Below, one piece after another: positions 10,179 through 22,769 of a stretch of 64,000 bases of DNA (position 1 is the first letter of the stretch; each line of letters begins with the position of its first letter). Below the pieces are notes generated by a model. That model was not told the origin of the DNA, did not search any database, and was given only the letters and a program-made list of their open reading frames with translations. Origin of the DNA: Leptospira ainlahdjerensis (GTDB lineage: Bacteria > Spirochaetota > Leptospiria > Leptospirales > Leptospiraceae); assembly GCF_016919175.1 (NCBI RefSeq), contig NZ_JAFFPU010000024.1, positions 186,001-250,000 on the forward strand, in the 5' to 3' direction. The position numbers and the translations under genes were made by a program.

Positions 10179-12089
10179 TTACACACCGAGGCGATTGATG
10201 ATGGTATCTAGAATTTCATTCATAGTGTTGATCATCTTTGCCGAAGCGTTGTAAGAATGCTGAAACTGCACCATGTTGGCCATCTCTTCGTCGAGATTGA
10301 CCCCCATAACGGATTGTCTCATGTTTTCCAATTCGGACATGAGATCGTTTTGAATACCGAATTCTTGCTTTGCTTCTCTTGCTTCCGTACCTAATTTAGA
10401 AATGAGAGTGTTGTAGAAATCATCCGTAGTTTTTGAATAATCCACCATAACCGGATTGTTTCTCAAAGCGGATGCGACCATCAAAGCGTTGCGTCCGTCC
10501 TTATGCCCTCCGGGAGAATTATAATCGCCCGTTCCTCCTACATCCTTTCCTCGAGCCGCCGCAATGTTCGCCACGTTATTTGCGATTGAATCAGAGATTC
10601 TAAAATGAGAAGAAGGATGAAAGTGCGGAGTCAGAGTAATGTCTTCCGGACGAGATTGAAGCTTATTGATTTCTCCGAGACGTTTGTAATCGTACGCTCC
10701 GGACGGACCGGAAGCCATCAAGATACCCGTCATTCCGACTAAAAGATCTCCTGAATCTTCGATATGTCTTAGGATGAAATTTTTATTCGGATGATCGTCA
10801 GCAACGGTAGCCTTCAGAGCCAATTGGTTGTCATGGTTCATATAGGCCACAACACCTGAACGTGACGCGTTGATTTTTTTGATGATCCCGTTCAACGTAT
10901 CATTGGAAGAATAAGGAATCAATACAGGAGCTTCTTTCGCGTCTGATTGATTGAAGCTGATCGTTCCGTTAATACCGACCGGACGATCCGGATCGATCGT
11001 ATTTCTACCCGATACGCGAAAGATAGCCGTGACATCGTTTTGTCCGTCCCCGTTGGAATCATATTCACCAAACGTGTTGATAGAAAGGGATCGGATATTG
11101 AAGAAGGCTTGGTTCGTGTTTCCATTGATTCCAAAACCGTCTTTGTGGATTTCGTTCACCGCATCCATAACGTTGATGGAAAGAGAATCCACTTGATCGA
11201 TTTTTTCACGAATGATCTTATCGCGAACTTCGATCAAACCTTGAAGTCTCCCTTTTCTTAAAAGAACAGGATCGCCAGTCGAAGACCAATAGAGGTCGAG
11301 AAGTCCGTCTTTCGAAGGGTTTCCAAGAATATCGATCTTATTTGCTTTATTTCCTTGTACAAGGATCTGCTGACCGATGAATACCATCAGTTCGTCTTCG
11401 TCAGAACGTCCGATCGTAACGTCTACGAGCGAGGAAAGTTCCTGGAGGAGCGCGTCTCTTTTATCATAGAGGTCGTTCGGTCTATCGCCTAACGCTTCCG
11501 ATTTACCGATTCTATCATTTAACGTACGAATGTTTTCCGCGATCGTATTCATGTGATAGGCTTTGGTTTCGATTTCCCGGTTTGCCTGATCTTTTAATTG
11601 CGCGAGCTTACGATAAACGTCTTCGGTTCGGCTGCCGAGTCCGTTTGCTCTTTCTAAAACCACGGAACGATGCGCGTTGTCTTCCGGATAATTTGCAAGA
11701 TCTTCCCAAGAAGACCAAAACTTATCCATCAGAGTTCGAAGCGTGGTTCCGTTCGGTTCGTTAAAGACGGTTTCTAATTGATAAAGATATTCGTTCCGAG
11801 CGGCCCAGTAGTCTTTGTTTCCGGATGTTTCGATAATTCGATCGTCCACAAAGTTGTCTCTGATTCTTTCAATCGAGGCGATTTCCACACCTTGACCGAT
11901 TTGTCCGGGAAGATTGGAACGATTGAGAGAAGGATCGTACAAAGGATCCGTCGCAGTCATCGTGACTCTTTGTCTCGCATACTGCTTGTTATCCGCATTG
12001 GAAATGTTATGACCAGTTGTCTGAAGCGCCTGTTGGTGAGCGGTTAAACCTCTCTTTCCGATTTCAAGTCCTGAAAATGTGGATCCCAT
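10179..12089 (-). CDS. flgK: Flagellar hook-associated protein 1 (FlgK), 636 aa
   Basis: FlgK makes the first hook-filament junction ring. The rod/hook family N-terminus is present: [20 protein letters not shown] with [13 protein letters not shown], followed by the long FlgK-specific coiled region ([14 protein letters not shown]). The C-terminus [20 protein letters not shown] is the matching hook-family motif that pairs with the N-terminal helix. GGAGG lies 6 nt before ATG 12089. The length is somewhat over E. coli FlgK (547), mainly in the central domain. Gap of 31 nt to flgN. Confidence 0.97.
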   Translation of the reverse strand: MGSTFSGLEIGKRGLTAHQQALQTTGHNISNADNKQYARQRVTMTATDPLYDPSLNRSNLPGQIGQGVEIASIERIRDNFVDDRIIETSGNKDYWAARNEYLYQLETVFNEPNGTTLRTLMDKFWSSWEDLANYPEDNAHRSVVLERANGLGSRTEDVYRKLAQLKDQANREIETKAYHMNTIAENIRTLNDRIGKSEALGDRPNDLYDKRDALLQELSSLVDVTIGRSDEDELMVFIGQQILVQGNKANKIDILGNPSKDGLLDLYWSSTGDPVLLRKGRLQGLIEVRDKIIREKIDQVDSLSINVMDAVNEIHKDGFGINGNTNQAFFNIRSLSINTFGEYDSNGDGQNDVTAIFRVSGRNTIDPDRPVGINGTISFNQSDAKEAPVLIPYSSNDTLNGIIKKINASRSGVVAYMNHDNQLALKATVADDHPNKNFILRHIEDSGDLLVGMTGILMASGPSGAYDYKRLGEINKLQSRPEDITLTPHFHPSSHFRISDSIANNVANIAAARGKDVGGTGDYNSPGGHKDGRNALMVASALRNNPVMVDYSKTTDDFYNTLISKLGTEAREAKQEFGIQNDLMSELENMRQSVMGVNLDEEMANMVQFQHSYNASAKMINTMNEILDTIINRLGV

Positions 12090-12120
12090 GGCATCCTCCT
12101 ATTAAGAAAATATCTATCGA

Positions 12121-12648
12121 CTACGCCGAAGCGTTCAGCATAAGAGCAGGTCTCTTAGCTTGTTTCCGTTCCGGATTTTTTCCGGAACCGTATGTGCTTA
12201 AACCCGAATCGGAAGCTTTTTCTTTTACTGCTTCGATCGTACGGGTAAGAATTTCCTGACGAGTGATGATTAATTTTTCATTGGATTTGATTTTTTCTTT
12301 CAAACGATGAAGGATTGCTTTCAGAGAAGATCCGAATTCTTTTAAACGGAAATTGGATTCTCTATCCAGTTGATTTAAAAAATCGGACAAGGTCGGAGCT
12401 CCGTTTTCCGGAAGAGCAAAATTCTTTGAACGATAGACTTCTTCGATAGATTTCATTCGAACTCTCTCGATTTCGGAGGCCATCACCAAAAGCTCATAAG
12501 TTTTTTTTGTAATCGTTTCGAGCGACTTTCCATCCGCCTGAACCACTGCGGAAGACTTTTGGATTTCCAAGTCCAGGACATTTGAGTAGAGATTGATCTC
12601 TTCCTGAAAAAGTTTCGTAAGTTGCTCCAACCATTCCTCTTGTTTCAT
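12121..12648 (-). CDS. flgN: FlgN-family flagellar chaperone, 175 aa
   Basis: FlgN is a cytoplasmic export chaperone for FlgK and FlgL. The protein is nearly all helical: [19 protein letters not shown] near residues 11-29, then [16 protein letters not shown] near 110-125, and a Ser/Gly-rich tail ([15 protein letters not shown]), as in the family. Its position directly before flgK and flgL supports the call, which rests more on context than on conserved residues. It starts 19 nt below a predicted sigma-28 start site. Confidence 0.85.
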   Translation of the reverse strand: MKQEEWLEQLTKLFQEEINLYSNVLDLEIQKSSAVVQADGKSLETITKKTYELLVMASEIERVRMKSIEEVYRSKNFALPENGAPTLSDFLNQLDRESNFRLKEFGSSLKAILHRLKEKIKSNEKLIITRQEILTRTIEAVKEKASDSGLSTYGSGKNPERKQAKRPALMLNASA

Positions 12649-12674
12649 CTGTTTTATCCGATCCCTGCTATGAA

Positions 12675-12701
12675 GAATCGGTAAAAACAGAAATTTGCTT
12701 A
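12675..12701 (-). promoter_or_regulatory. Candidate sigma-28 (FliA) promoter for flgN-flgK-flgL-fliW-csrA
   Basis: On the minus strand TAAG, a 15-nt spacer, then ACCGATTC matches the sigma-28 pattern TAAA-N15-GCCGATAA in spacing and in the CCGAT core. It lies 27 nt above the flgN ATG, so transcription would begin about 20 nt before it. Confidence 0.45.
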
Positions 12702-13356
12702 GGCAATTTTCAAAGAAAAAGAGGATTCTAACCGAACGAATCCGAATAGGACATAATAAAAAAGAGTGAAAAAAGAATCCATAAAGGGAAGAAGATACGG
12801 TGAAGAGAAAGTATTGATCCGAATATAAGCAAATGGATTAGGAGAACAGGATTTTTCGACATCGATTCGTCACTCTCTGAATATCTACTCACGCGAAACA
12901 ATTTTCGGGAACCGCTGGATTTCGCTTAGCAAAACGGTGAATAAACAAAGTTCTCACCGGATGACTTCGACTCCACTGGAATGTTTAGTTTCCTGTTCGA
13001 TCTTTACGATCCGTGTTTCATTGGGCCGCGTCTTTCTTGCATTCAAACAGGAAGGGTAAAAAGGTCTCCACTCCGGCTAAAATTTTTCAAGGAAGAGAAA
13101 AGTCGTTTATGAAAATTATTTGGGAAAATAGAATATAACAAAGGATTGTCTGCAATATACTGGCTTCAGCAGGATATTCCGAAAATTTACAATCCGCCTA
13201 TTTACGAATCTTTGCAAACGAAGAAATCCTATAAAAAAAAAGTCTGATTTAGAAAGAAAGAGTTGTTATTGATTTGTATATAACTCGTTTCCATAATTTA
13301 TTTCCAATAAACGGATTTGACCTTATACCTTATTTTTGAAATTTTAACGGTATCCG
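12702..13356. other. Gene-free stretch between flgN and the M23 gene
   Basis: No frame with plausible protein composition was found in these 655 nt. The only structure noted is CGGTGA (12935-12940) pairing with TCACCG (12954-12959) over a 13-nt loop. The last 100 nt before 13357 are very AT-rich and presumably hold the promoter of the M23 gene. Confidence 0.5.
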
Positions 13357-14424
<1,068 letters not shown>

Positions 14425-14457
14425 ATTCGAATTCTATCAAAAGAAAAATAATCAATC

Positions 14458-15570
14458 CTAAGGTTTTTGGGATCCTTCTCTTTTTACACTCTGAAGAATT
14501 TTCTCCACGGATTCTTCATGTTGTCTTCCTTTGACAAGGCTTTCGGAGATATGAAACAGCAGAGAATCTGGTAACTTATCCCCTGAAGAGATAAAAAATC
14601 CTGTCTTTGCATATCTTGGCCTTAGATTGTCGTAATAAGTCCAAAAAACTCCATCCATCCTTTTTTCGAAGTTTTCTTCGCCTAACTCGTGCACTTCGAT
14701 CATATCACCTTGATTGATGGCGAGGTCTAAAAACTTCTGAAACTCCGGTCTGATTTTATCTATTTCCAAAAACGGTTCCGGAAAGTAAAAAATTCGAATG
14801 GAAGGATATCGGTTCGGGTCCGTTTCGCTTGAAGAAATAATTCCAGCGATTTGACCCGTTCCGGTTTGATCTTTTAGAGTTAAATTTTTGGGGTTGTGAA
14901 AGTAAAAATCTTCAGGTAAAGTGATTTGAACTTGAATGTCCGAATTTTTTACGAGCCTTGATTCCGCATCATATTCCCAATTTGTAAGTTCCTTTTCTTC
15001 CCAATTCGGTTTAAAAAGAATATAAGATGTTAGAATTTCAGCCTTTTGTAAAGTTTTGAAACTCAGTAAACCTCCGGTTAATACCAAAAGTCCCAGGAGA
15101 AAAATTCTATAAAAAACGGTGCTTTCTAAAAAACGTAAAGTTAGACCCACCGCGGAATAGAGTGCTATGAAGAAAATTCCGGAACGATTGGAATAAAAGT
15201 CGGTGACTAATAACAGAAGAATACACGATACAAAAACGCCGGCCTCTACGATCGGGTTGAGAACGATCCGAGTAGTATCGATCGCTTTTGCGGAATCGGG
15301 TCCGATTTGATACTGTTTGACGGATTCTTCTTTTAATAATTTTCCAAAGGCAAACGAGATTAAAAAGAAAAATGCAGATGCGACTCCATAGGCCCCAAGA
15401 ACGAGAATAAAGATAAAGAATACGGGAAGATGACTTTCATGTAAGATGAGAAACGAAATTCCGACGAGAGAATAGATCAGGAAGAGCTTTCGCAAAAAGG
15501 AAAGTTCTTGCAGTTTCAAACGAAAAGTTTGGAGTTTCTTCCAGCCAGGAATTTTTTGGAGTAATTTCAT
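14458..15570 (-). CDS. Hypothetical membrane protein, 370 aa
   Basis: I do not recognise a family. Four to six hydrophobic segments fill the first half (for example LFLIYSLVGISFLIL, FFIFILVLGAYGVASAFFFL, FVSCILLLLVTDFY and FLLGLLVLTGGLL). The C-terminal half from about residue 200 is soluble and beta-rich (VQITLPEDFYFHNP, SIRIFYFPEPFLEID, MDGVFWTYYDNLR). This suggests a membrane anchor with one exposed domain. Its ATG shares the tetranucleotide CATG with the ATG of the divergent gene, so neither has its own untranslated leader DNA. Confidence 0.7.
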   Translation of the reverse strand: MKLLQKIPGWKKLQTFRLKLQELSFLRKLFLIYSLVGISFLILHESHLPVFFIFILVLGAYGVASAFFFLISFAFGKLLKEESVKQYQIGPDSAKAIDTTRIVLNPIVEAGVFVSCILLLLVTDFYSNRSGIFFIALYSAVGLTLRFLESTVFYRIFLLGLLVLTGGLLSFKTLQKAEILTSYILFKPNWEEKELTNWEYDAESRLVKNSDIQVQITLPEDFYFHNPKNLTLKDQTGTGQIAGIISSSETDPNRYPSIRIFYFPEPFLEIDKIRPEFQKFLDLAINQGDMIEVHELGEENFEKRMDGVFWTYYDNLRPRYAKTGFFISSGDKLPDSLLFHISESLVKGRQHEESVEKILQSVKREGSQKP

Positions 15571-16165
15571 GAGTCAGATTACCGGATTTTTTTCAGATCT
15601 GAAAACGAGTTTTGACAGCCTATCTCAGTCTATCCAATCATTTCTAGAAACGGTTGAAGTAATTACATCGTTTTTGAAGATTCTTTTCTCCATCGTTCCT
15701 TTAGATCTTTTCTTGGTTTTGATATTTTCACTGGTCTTGGTCTTTTTGTTCAATACCATTTCCCCCAGCACGAGCCGATCAAACTACACTTTGGCAGTTC
15801 TAATCGTTTCCGTACTTCGAACTTTTTTCCATCATTCGATTTCTCAAACATGGAACGTAGTTCCCGTTCTTTTAACAGCATTTTATCTTTTGTTCCCGGC
15901 TTACTTTTTCTTCTTCCTTCGTTTCGGATTCGCCTTTTGGAAAAAATTAATTCGAAAAAATAATATGATCCGACCTAAAGATCTTGAAAGCGCTCTCAAC
16001 AATATTCAGAAGTCGTTTCAGAATCTTATGGCGAAAGGTTATTCCAAACTTTACATTTCGGATTCTAAAACGATTTCCGATCCGAATTCTTTGAAAGAGC
16101 CGCTGGAAGATTTGGAAAGAGCACTTCAGGGTTTAAAAAATATTCTCAATGATAAAAAGGAATAA
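15569..16165 (+). CDS. Hypothetical membrane protein, 198 aa
   Basis: The protein has an amphipathic N-terminal ~40 residues, then three hydrophobic segments (FSIVPLDLFLVLIFSLVLVFLF, split here as FSIVPLDLFLVLIF; LAVLIVSVLRTFF; LLTAFYLLFPAYFFFFL). The last ~70 residues are soluble and helical with Lys, Asn and Glu, likely a coiled coil. No family recognised. The start codon overlaps the start codon of the divergent gene by two bases, so promoters for each must lie inside the other's coding sequence. Confidence 0.65.
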   Translation: MSQITGFFSDLKTSFDSLSQSIQSFLETVEVITSFLKILFSIVPLDLFLVLIFSLVLVFLFNTISPSTSRSNYTLAVLIVSVLRTFFHHSISQTWNVVPVLLTAFYLLFPAYFFFFLRFGFAFWKKLIRKNNMIRPKDLESALNNIQKSFQNLMAKGYSKLYISDSKTISDPNSLKEPLEDLERALQGLKNILNDKKE

Positions 16166-16166
16166 A

Positions 16167-16496
16167 TCAATCGACCGGTTTAAATAGATCTTTAACCGCA
16201 TCCTTTGCTTTGGATTGATTGAAATCTTCGCGATCGATGAGAACCACATCCAAACCTTCTTTTTCCAATCGATTCAATATTTTAACAATCTCGGCGGCGG
16301 ATTTAGAATTTGTCGCCAAATACCGAAATTGAGCCCCACATTCCGGGCAAGTTTTATCCTTAGTATAGTTCAAACCAAGATGTTTACAATTGGTGCAGGT
16401 TCCGTACAAATCATCGATCAACATCAGTTGAGAAGAAACTTCAGAAACGCTTAACTTTTTCCAAACCCGAATGTACTTTTTATCGTCGGCTTGCAT
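16167..16496 (-). CDS. Zinc-ribbon protein of unknown function, 109 aa
   Basis: The protein has a CxxC pair, CTNCKHLG near residue 34, and a second pair, CPECGAQ near residue 49, which together make a zinc ribbon. It is followed by a helical region (AAEIVKILNRLEKEGLDVVL) and a short Lys/Asp-rich tail. No named family is evident; a small nucleic-acid- or protein-binding role is possible. It is convergent with the upstream membrane-protein gene, leaving one base between the two stops. Confidence 0.7.
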   Translation of the reverse strand: MQADDKKYIRVWKKLSVSEVSSQLMLIDDLYGTCTNCKHLGLNYTKDKTCPECGAQFRYLATNSKSAAEIVKILNRLEKEGLDVVLIDREDFNQSKAKDAVKDLFKPVD

Positions 16497-16521
16497 TTGT
16501 TTCCTTTGGATAAGTTAAATT

Positions 16522-17763
16522 TTACTTCGAGTCAAGACAAAACTTTACGGCATTTTCAATAATATCACAGGCTATATTCATTTCTTCCGATTGGATGACC
16601 AGAGGTGGAGCAAAACGAACCGTATGATCGTGTGTAGTTTTTGCAAGTAGTCCGAGCTCCATTGCCTTCTTACATACGTCCTTGGCAATGGATTTTCCAT
16701 CCGTTTCTCGAAACTCAATCGCGTTTAGTAAACCTTTCCCACGAATTTCCTTCAGATCATCATATTTAGATTTCAGAATATTCATTCGGCTTCGAAAGAC
16801 TTCTCCCATAGCGAGCGAGTTTTCGATCATCTTTTCTTCTATCAAAACTTCGACGGCCCGTTTCGCAACTGCGCTCGCGAGCGGGTTCCCTCCATAGGTA
16901 GAACCGTGTTCACCCGGCTTTAATGTAAGCATGATTTCGTCATTGGACAGAACGGCGGAAACAGGCAAAATTCCGCCGGAAAGCGCTTTACCAAGTACTA
17001 CGATGTCCGGTCTTACGGATTCGTAATCTCCAGCAAGAAGTTTCCCGGTTCTTCCTAATCCGGTTTGTACTTCATCGAAAATGAGAAGGACACCCGCTTC
17101 TTCACAAAGTTTTTTACAAGAAGCAAGATAACCTTCGTCTGGAACGATCACGCCGGCTTCTCCTTGAATCGGTTCCACCATAAATCCCGCAACGTTCGGA
17201 TCTTGGAGAGAATTCTTAAGCGCTTGCAAATCGTTAAAGGGAATAATTTCAAACCCGGGGACGTAAGGACCGAACTCTCTTCTACTTAAAGGATCGGTCG
17301 AAGCGGAGATCGCGCCGATACTTCTTCCCCAGAAATTACCGGATGCAAAAATAATCTTAGCATGATTTTCAGGAATTCCTTTAACTTGATAACCCCACTT
17401 TCTACAAAGTTTAACCGCGGTTTCCGCCGCTTCAACACCCGTATTCATAGGAAGAATTCTTTGATAGTTTAAAAGTTTCGTCATGTATTCTTCGTATTCT
17501 CCGAGTTTGGAGTTATAGAAGGCTCTTGAAGTAAGAGTGAGTTTTTGCGACTGTTCGATCAGAGCCTGAATTAGCTTCGGATGACAATGCCCTTGGTTCA
17601 CGGCGGAATAAGCGGAAAGAAAATCAAAATATTTCTTCCCTTCAACGTCGAAAAGATATATTCTCTCCCCTCGATCCAAGACGACAGGAAGAGGTTCGTA
17701 ATTGTAAGCTCCGAATTTCTTTTCTAATTCAATGTAGTAAGACGAATTTTGAACGAGCGACAT
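16522..17763 (-). CDS. rocD: Ornithine--oxo-acid aminotransferase, 413 aa
   Basis: This PLP enzyme transfers the delta-amino group of ornithine to 2-oxoglutarate, giving glutamate semialdehyde, and links arginine and proline metabolism. Class III aminotransferase motifs are clear: [78 protein letters not shown] and the PLP lysine in [10 protein letters not shown]. The first three blocks are those that separate RocD from acetylornithine and GABA aminotransferases. Full length (usual ~400). Confidence 0.94.
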   Translation of the reverse strand: MSLVQNSSYYIELEKKFGAYNYEPLPVVLDRGERIYLFDVEGKKYFDFLSAYSAVNQGHCHPKLIQALIEQSQKLTLTSRAFYNSKLGEYEEYMTKLLNYQRILPMNTGVEAAETAVKLCRKWGYQVKGIPENHAKIIFASGNFWGRSIGAISASTDPLSRREFGPYVPGFEIIPFNDLQALKNSLQDPNVAGFMVEPIQGEAGVIVPDEGYLASCKKLCEEAGVLLIFDEVQTGLGRTGKLLAGDYESVRPDIVVLGKALSGGILPVSAVLSNDEIMLTLKPGEHGSTYGGNPLASAVAKRAVEVLIEEKMIENSLAMGEVFRSRMNILKSKYDDLKEIRGKGLLNAIEFRETDGKSIAKDVCKKAMELGLLAKTTHDHTVRFAPPLVIQSEEMNIACDIIENAVKFCLDSK

Positions 17764-17879
17764 ACTTTCCTATTGAAGAATCTGATTCGCTTCACACAAG
17801 GAAATTTTATTCTTTTACCTTGACTTTTCCTTTTTGAGAATCATTCTTTCAAAAAGATTTCAATGATTAGGAAAACTCA

Positions 17880-18254
17880 ATGAAGATTTCAGCCGTAAGA
17901 ATGTGTTTCATTCTTTTCATTACATTTATTACAAATGGAAACTGCCTTTACACAAATGTAAAAACTCCAGGTTGGTTCTACTCGCAAAGTTATACGGACG
18001 TAAGGGGAATGAAACCGGTTGGAAAACTCTCGGGACAATCTTGCGGAGAGGGATGGTTATGGCTCGTTTATACAGGAGACGAGAGTTATGAAGCGGCGGT
18101 GCAAAATGCGATTCAAGACAAAGCGGATTTGCTTTTCGACGTTCAGACGGACTACTATATAAAATCATTTCTCTTTAACCTTTACTTTTATAAATGCACT
18201 CGAGTATCGGGAATCGGTGTTAAACTTCCTCATCGATTGATGAAAAAAGAATAA
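17880..18254 (+). CDS. TRL-like lipoprotein, 124 aa
   Basis: The signal segment [20 protein letters not shown] precedes Cys at about residue 22, which acts as a lipobox. The mature part contains [20 protein letters not shown], the C..G.....GD pattern of TRL-like proteins, then [20 protein letters not shown] and a hydrophobic C-terminal strand ending with [14 protein letters not shown] proteins are small lipoproteins of unknown function. It is followed after 2 nt by a second gene whose C-terminus is similar, so the two form an operon and probably arose by duplication. Confidence 0.75.
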   Translation: MKISAVRMCFILFITFITNGNCLYTNVKTPGWFYSQSYTDVRGMKPVGKLSGQSCGEGWLWLVYTGDESYEAAVQNAIQDKADLLFDVQTDYYIKSFLFNLYFYKCTRVSGIGVKLPHRLMKKE

Positions 18255-18256
18255 CG

Positions 18257-18841
18257 ATGCGCACGTTTTACTTTTTATTACTACTTTTTATCAGTTCCGT
18301 TTTTATAATCGATTGTACATTACCGATCGGGAATCGGCGAACATTGATTAAACGAAATCCGATGCCTTATCCGACGGATTCCATCCTAGCTCCGGAAAAT
18401 CGTGTTTCGGTTGCCGGTACGTATTTTAGAGATCCTTCGGTTCATTATGGAAACGCTTCCACAAGACTGAAATTAGTCGGTTTCGACGGCTTTATCCATT
18501 CAACCTCTTCTCTTCCGCATAAAGACATGTTTCATGGCTCCCTGGACGATTGGGATTGGTCCAAACATCGGATCATTCGATTTGAAGGACAAAGCCAAGG
18601 TTGTCAAAGGGGAGTAACGTTGATTTTACCTTTACGTCAAGGGGAACAACAGTCCTTGATTCCCGTTTCCTTCGTTTTCGGAAAAACGAGTTTTTACGAC
18701 GAACTCAAACTGGAAATGGAAAAAAACAAGATCAAAGCCCTTTTCGACTCTAAATTGGATATCGAACAGACATCCTTTTTATTCTGGCTCGTTCAGAAAA
18801 GATGCATTCGATTTAAAAGTTATGCTATTCAAGAATTTTGA
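18257..18841 (+). CDS. TRL-related lipoprotein, 194 aa
   Basis: [20 protein letters not shown] is a signal peptide with a lipobox Cys at residue 20. The N-terminal ~90 residues are unlike its neighbour. From about residue 115 a pattern like that of the upstream TRL protein appears: a cysteine/glycine segment, helix [20 protein letters not shown], and a strand [14 protein letters not shown] matching [14 protein letters not shown] in the partner. It starts 3 nt after the partner's stop. The relationship is by eye only; function unknown. Confidence 0.68.
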   Translation: MRTFYFLLLLFISSVFIIDCTLPIGNRRTLIKRNPMPYPTDSILAPENRVSVAGTYFRDPSVHYGNASTRLKLVGFDGFIHSTSSLPHKDMFHGSLDDWDWSKHRIIRFEGQSQGCQRGVTLILPLRQGEQQSLIPVSFVFGKTSFYDELKLEMEKNKIKALFDSKLDIEQTSFLFWLVQKRCIRFKSYAIQEF

Positions 18842-18862
18842 GTTCAATTCTTTAAGAGTTAT

Positions 18863-19249
18863 ATGACAGGAAAACAAAAGATAATTCTGATCCTTTCCTC
18901 CTTATCCGGGTTTCTCGGAGTGGCGTTAGGTGCGTTCGGCGCTCATGCGCTGGAATCAACGATAAGCCCGCGAATGCTCGAGATTTACGAGAACGGAAAT
19001 CGATATCACCAGATTCTCGGTATTCTTCCGTTAATACTGGCAATAACCGGTTACGTGAACAAGAGTCGCCTCGCATGGATTTCTTCGATTCTTTTTCTTA
19101 CGGGAATTGTATTATTTTCCGGATCTTTGTATATATTGGCACTGACGGAAATCAGAATCTTAGGTGCGATCACGCCAATCGGAGGAATTTGTTTTTTACT
19201 CGCTTGGACTTTTCTCGGCTGGTCCGCGATCTCAAAGAAGAACGACTAA
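18863..19249 (+). CDS. DUF423 (YgdD-type) membrane protein, 128 aa
   Basis: A small inner-membrane protein with four hydrophobic segments. The family signature is at the start of the mature helix 1: FLGVALGAFGAHAL near residues 17-30, followed by YHQILGILPLILAITGY and later FSGSLYILAL. Homologues are widespread and uncharacterised. It follows the two lipoprotein genes by ~20 nt and may be in the same transcript; it overlaps the convergent gene by 4 nt. Confidence 0.88.
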   Translation: MTGKQKIILILSSLSGFLGVALGAFGAHALESTISPRMLEIYENGNRYHQILGILPLILAITGYVNKSRLAWISSILFLTGIVLFSGSLYILALTEIRILGAITPIGGICFLLAWTFLGWSAISKKND

Positions 19250-19567
19250 CGTTGAGTGCCGTAATAGAACTGTCCTTTTTTTTCAATGAGTTTACGAGTA
19301 ATCAAACCTTCGGCGATGATGAGCAAACCCTGAACGGCTGCTTGTTTTTTCGCCGCTTCGGCGTCCTGTTGTTCCGCCATAAGTTGATGAACATACTCTC
19401 TGCGCTTTCCCTCCAAAACTCCTAACATCGAACCGCAGACTTTTTTATCTCCGATCAAAAACGCGAGGGCGAGCGTCTGAGGCGGGGTTTCGTTGCAAAG
19501 ATAGTAGAGCGCCAAATTATCGAAGTAAGAAAGCTCTTCGAAGGATTTAACCGTTAATTCTTCTTTA

Positions 19568-19575
<8 letters not shown>
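19246..19575 (-). CDS. Hypothetical protein, 109 aa
   Basis: A small soluble protein without signal peptide. It has an acidic N-terminus, a central [20 protein letters not shown] segment and a long helix [20 protein letters not shown] that may be a coiled coil. No family recognised; the '[19 protein letters not shown]' helix suggests oligomer formation. Its start overlaps the end of the M32 peptidase gene by 8 nt, so it is probably translated with it. Confidence 0.7.
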
Positions 19576-21152
<1,577 letters not shown>

Positions 21153-21163
<11 letters not shown>

Positions 21164-21183
21164 CCTAACCGCAAAAAAATGAT
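21153..21183 (+). promoter_or_regulatory. Candidate tRNA-Gly promoter
   Basis: TTGACA (21153-21158) is a perfect -35 hexamer; AATGAT at 21178-21183 is a weak -10 after a 19-nt spacer. A start near 21190 would place the tRNA 7 nt downstream. The -35 lies inside the start of the divergent peptidase gene. Confidence 0.4.
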
Positions 21184-21194
21184 TTTTGCACGAT

Positions 21195-21286
<92 letters not shown>

Positions 21287-21338
21287 TAATACACTTCTAA
21301 TCTAATTTGCTCACTGACTCGAACGCGAGCTTGGAAAA

Positions 21339-21374
21339 GCGTTCATAGCGACCCATAGGGAGCGTAATGAACGC
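21339..21374. repeat. Long imperfect hairpin inside the repeat-bounded segment
   Basis: GCGTTCAT (21339-21346) is the exact reverse complement of ATGAACGC (21367-21374); CCCATAGGG sits between as a nested inverted repeat. This resembles the extragenic palindromic sequences common in Leptospira. The whole interval 21287-21454 is non-coding and rich in CGA/GAG steps. Confidence 0.75.
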
Positions 21375-21413
21375 GACCGAGGAGCAGGATGATCCGAGGA
21401 CCAAGCGAGACGA

Positions 21414-21446
<33 letters not shown>

Positions 21447-21454
21447 GTAGAGGG

Positions 21455-21490
21455 CGAGTCCCTCTGCCCGCATATCTCTTCTTTTCACAA
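21455..21490 (+). repeat. Direct repeat, copy 2
   Basis: An exact copy of 21251-21286, without an intact tRNA in front: only the T-arm onward is matched. Spacing between copies is 204 nt. It could be an integration scar or a tandem duplication that trapped the palindromic sequence. Confidence 0.9.
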
Positions 21491-21587
21491 ATTTCACCTT
21501 ATCGCTCGAAGAAAACAAAAACTTACAGTTTTCACTCGACAAAGTTCCAAGAAGTCAATAAATTACTTCCACCATTTTGGAGGTTTT

Positions 21588-22202
21588 ATGAAACTTCGTA
21601 TCCTACTTGTTTTTTTTCTTTTTTCCGCGTTAATTCCGATTTCAGTACGGGCACAAAACGAAGCGGTCCATATAGAAATTTCCTCCTGGCCGACCGATTT
21701 GACATCCTTCGATTCCTTTCGAGCAGAACGATCTTCTTCTCCTCAAGGAGCTTTGATTTCGCTGATCGCAGCCTTGGATTTATATTCTAAAAATCAGGAA
21801 GAGGGTACCAAGGCGCTGATTCTGATCGTAGATTCTTCCCTTTTAAATTCGAACCTAAACGGTTATAAAGGATTTTCGTTGAATAAGAATATTGCTGACT
21901 TAATCAAAAGACAATTGGAGCAACATCCATATCTGATTGGATCCTATCTTCCCGGATCTTCCGTCTCAAACAACTATAAGCCGGACCCAGCTCCATACCA
22001 ATTTAGTCTTACCGCAAATCGTTTTAGTGGAACCGAAGAATCCGGACAAAGAAAACTTTTCATTCCTTCCTCCGGAGCGGATTCCGCAAGACCGGTTACT
22101 CTGAAAAGAAACGCAAAGGGCGCCTGGAAAGCCCAAGAGTTCTCCAGCTTGCTGGTAGGAATTAAAAAGCCGATCACAAAGAACGCGGCTGACGATCTAT
22201 GA
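21588..22202 (+). CDS. Exported hypothetical protein, 204 aa
   Basis: ATG 21588 is chosen because GGAGG lies 4 nt upstream and because the product then starts with a clean signal peptide, MKLRILLVFFLFSALIPI, with cleavage after SVRAQ. Upstream in-frame starts would run into the repeat region. The mature protein has EISSWPTDLTSFDSFRAERS, a helical region and a Lys-rich end; no family is recognised. It has no neighbours in the same direction. It is most likely periplasmic or surface-exposed. Confidence 0.78.
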   Translation: MKLRILLVFFLFSALIPISVRAQNEAVHIEISSWPTDLTSFDSFRAERSSSPQGALISLIAALDLYSKNQEEGTKALILIVDSSLLNSNLNGYKGFSLNKNIADLIKRQLEQHPYLIGSYLPGSSVSNNYKPDPAPYQFSLTANRFSGTEESGQRKLFIPSSGADSARPVTLKRNAKGAWKAQEFSSLLVGIKKPITKNAADDL

Positions 22203-22247
22203 TAGGAATTTTCTTCGTTTCTTTTTATGAATTCATTTTGCTAAAAT

Positions 22248-22289
22248 GGAAGATTCGACTGAAGTCAAGATTCTTTTCTTCCAGTTTTT
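22248..22289 (+). terminator. Probable rho-independent terminator
   Basis: GGAAGA (22248-22253) pairs with TCTTCC (22277-22282), with an inner GACT-GA-AGTC hairpin, followed by AGTTTTTAATT. It lies 46 nt after the exported-protein stop. The rest of the gap to 22490 holds no other structure that I can see. Confidence 0.55.
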
Positions 22290-22490
22290 AATTGTTCCGA
22301 CAAAGTGTTTCACTGAAATTGAAATTGATTCCGGTTCGTAAGCTTTCTTGAAATGAAATTTTCGCAAAATCCATCGGTCCATTCGAAAATCAATAAGAGA
22401 TTCTTCGATTCAAATTGAGAGTTTTAGAGTTTTGAAAAGAACAAGAAATCGGCCCCCTCAAGGAACCGATTCAGGTTTTTAGAAGAGATT

Positions 22491-22769
22491 CTATTTTCGA
22501 ATAGAACTCTCGGATCGAACGTTTTGAATCTCATTCAAGAAAACTATATTTGTAGAATCGTTTTCTAAAATGCTATCGGCGAGGGTCTCCAACAACCTTC
22601 CTAACTTTTTGCTTTGGGAAAGGTCCGGCTTACGGGAGATTCTGTCCGGATCTTGGACCGGGTTATCTTCGTTCGCTCGGGAATGCACGGGAATCCTCCA
22701 AAAGGGTGTGGAGAAAGACTGAGTCCGGTTTTTGGAAACGTCAAGCTCAATCCTATTCTTCGATCTCAA
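22491..22769 (-). CDS. Doubtful small protein after lpxD, 92 aa
   Basis: An open frame starts at TTG 22769, overlapping the lpxD end by 17 nt, as translationally coupled genes do. The product is hydrophilic with an Arg/Ser-rich first half and a helix [19 protein letters not shown]. No family recognised and there is no clear ribosome binding site. I list it because of its position; it may be non-coding. Confidence 0.33.
   Translation of the reverse strand: MRSKNRIELDVSKNRTQSFSTPFWRIPVHSRANEDNPVQDPDRISRKPDLSQSKKLGRLLETLADSILENDSTNIVFLNEIQNVRSESSIRK

Noticed and set aside
22309..22324. TGTTTCACTGAAAT as a parS site
   Set aside because: It lacks one base in the centre of the palindrome and only one half matches.
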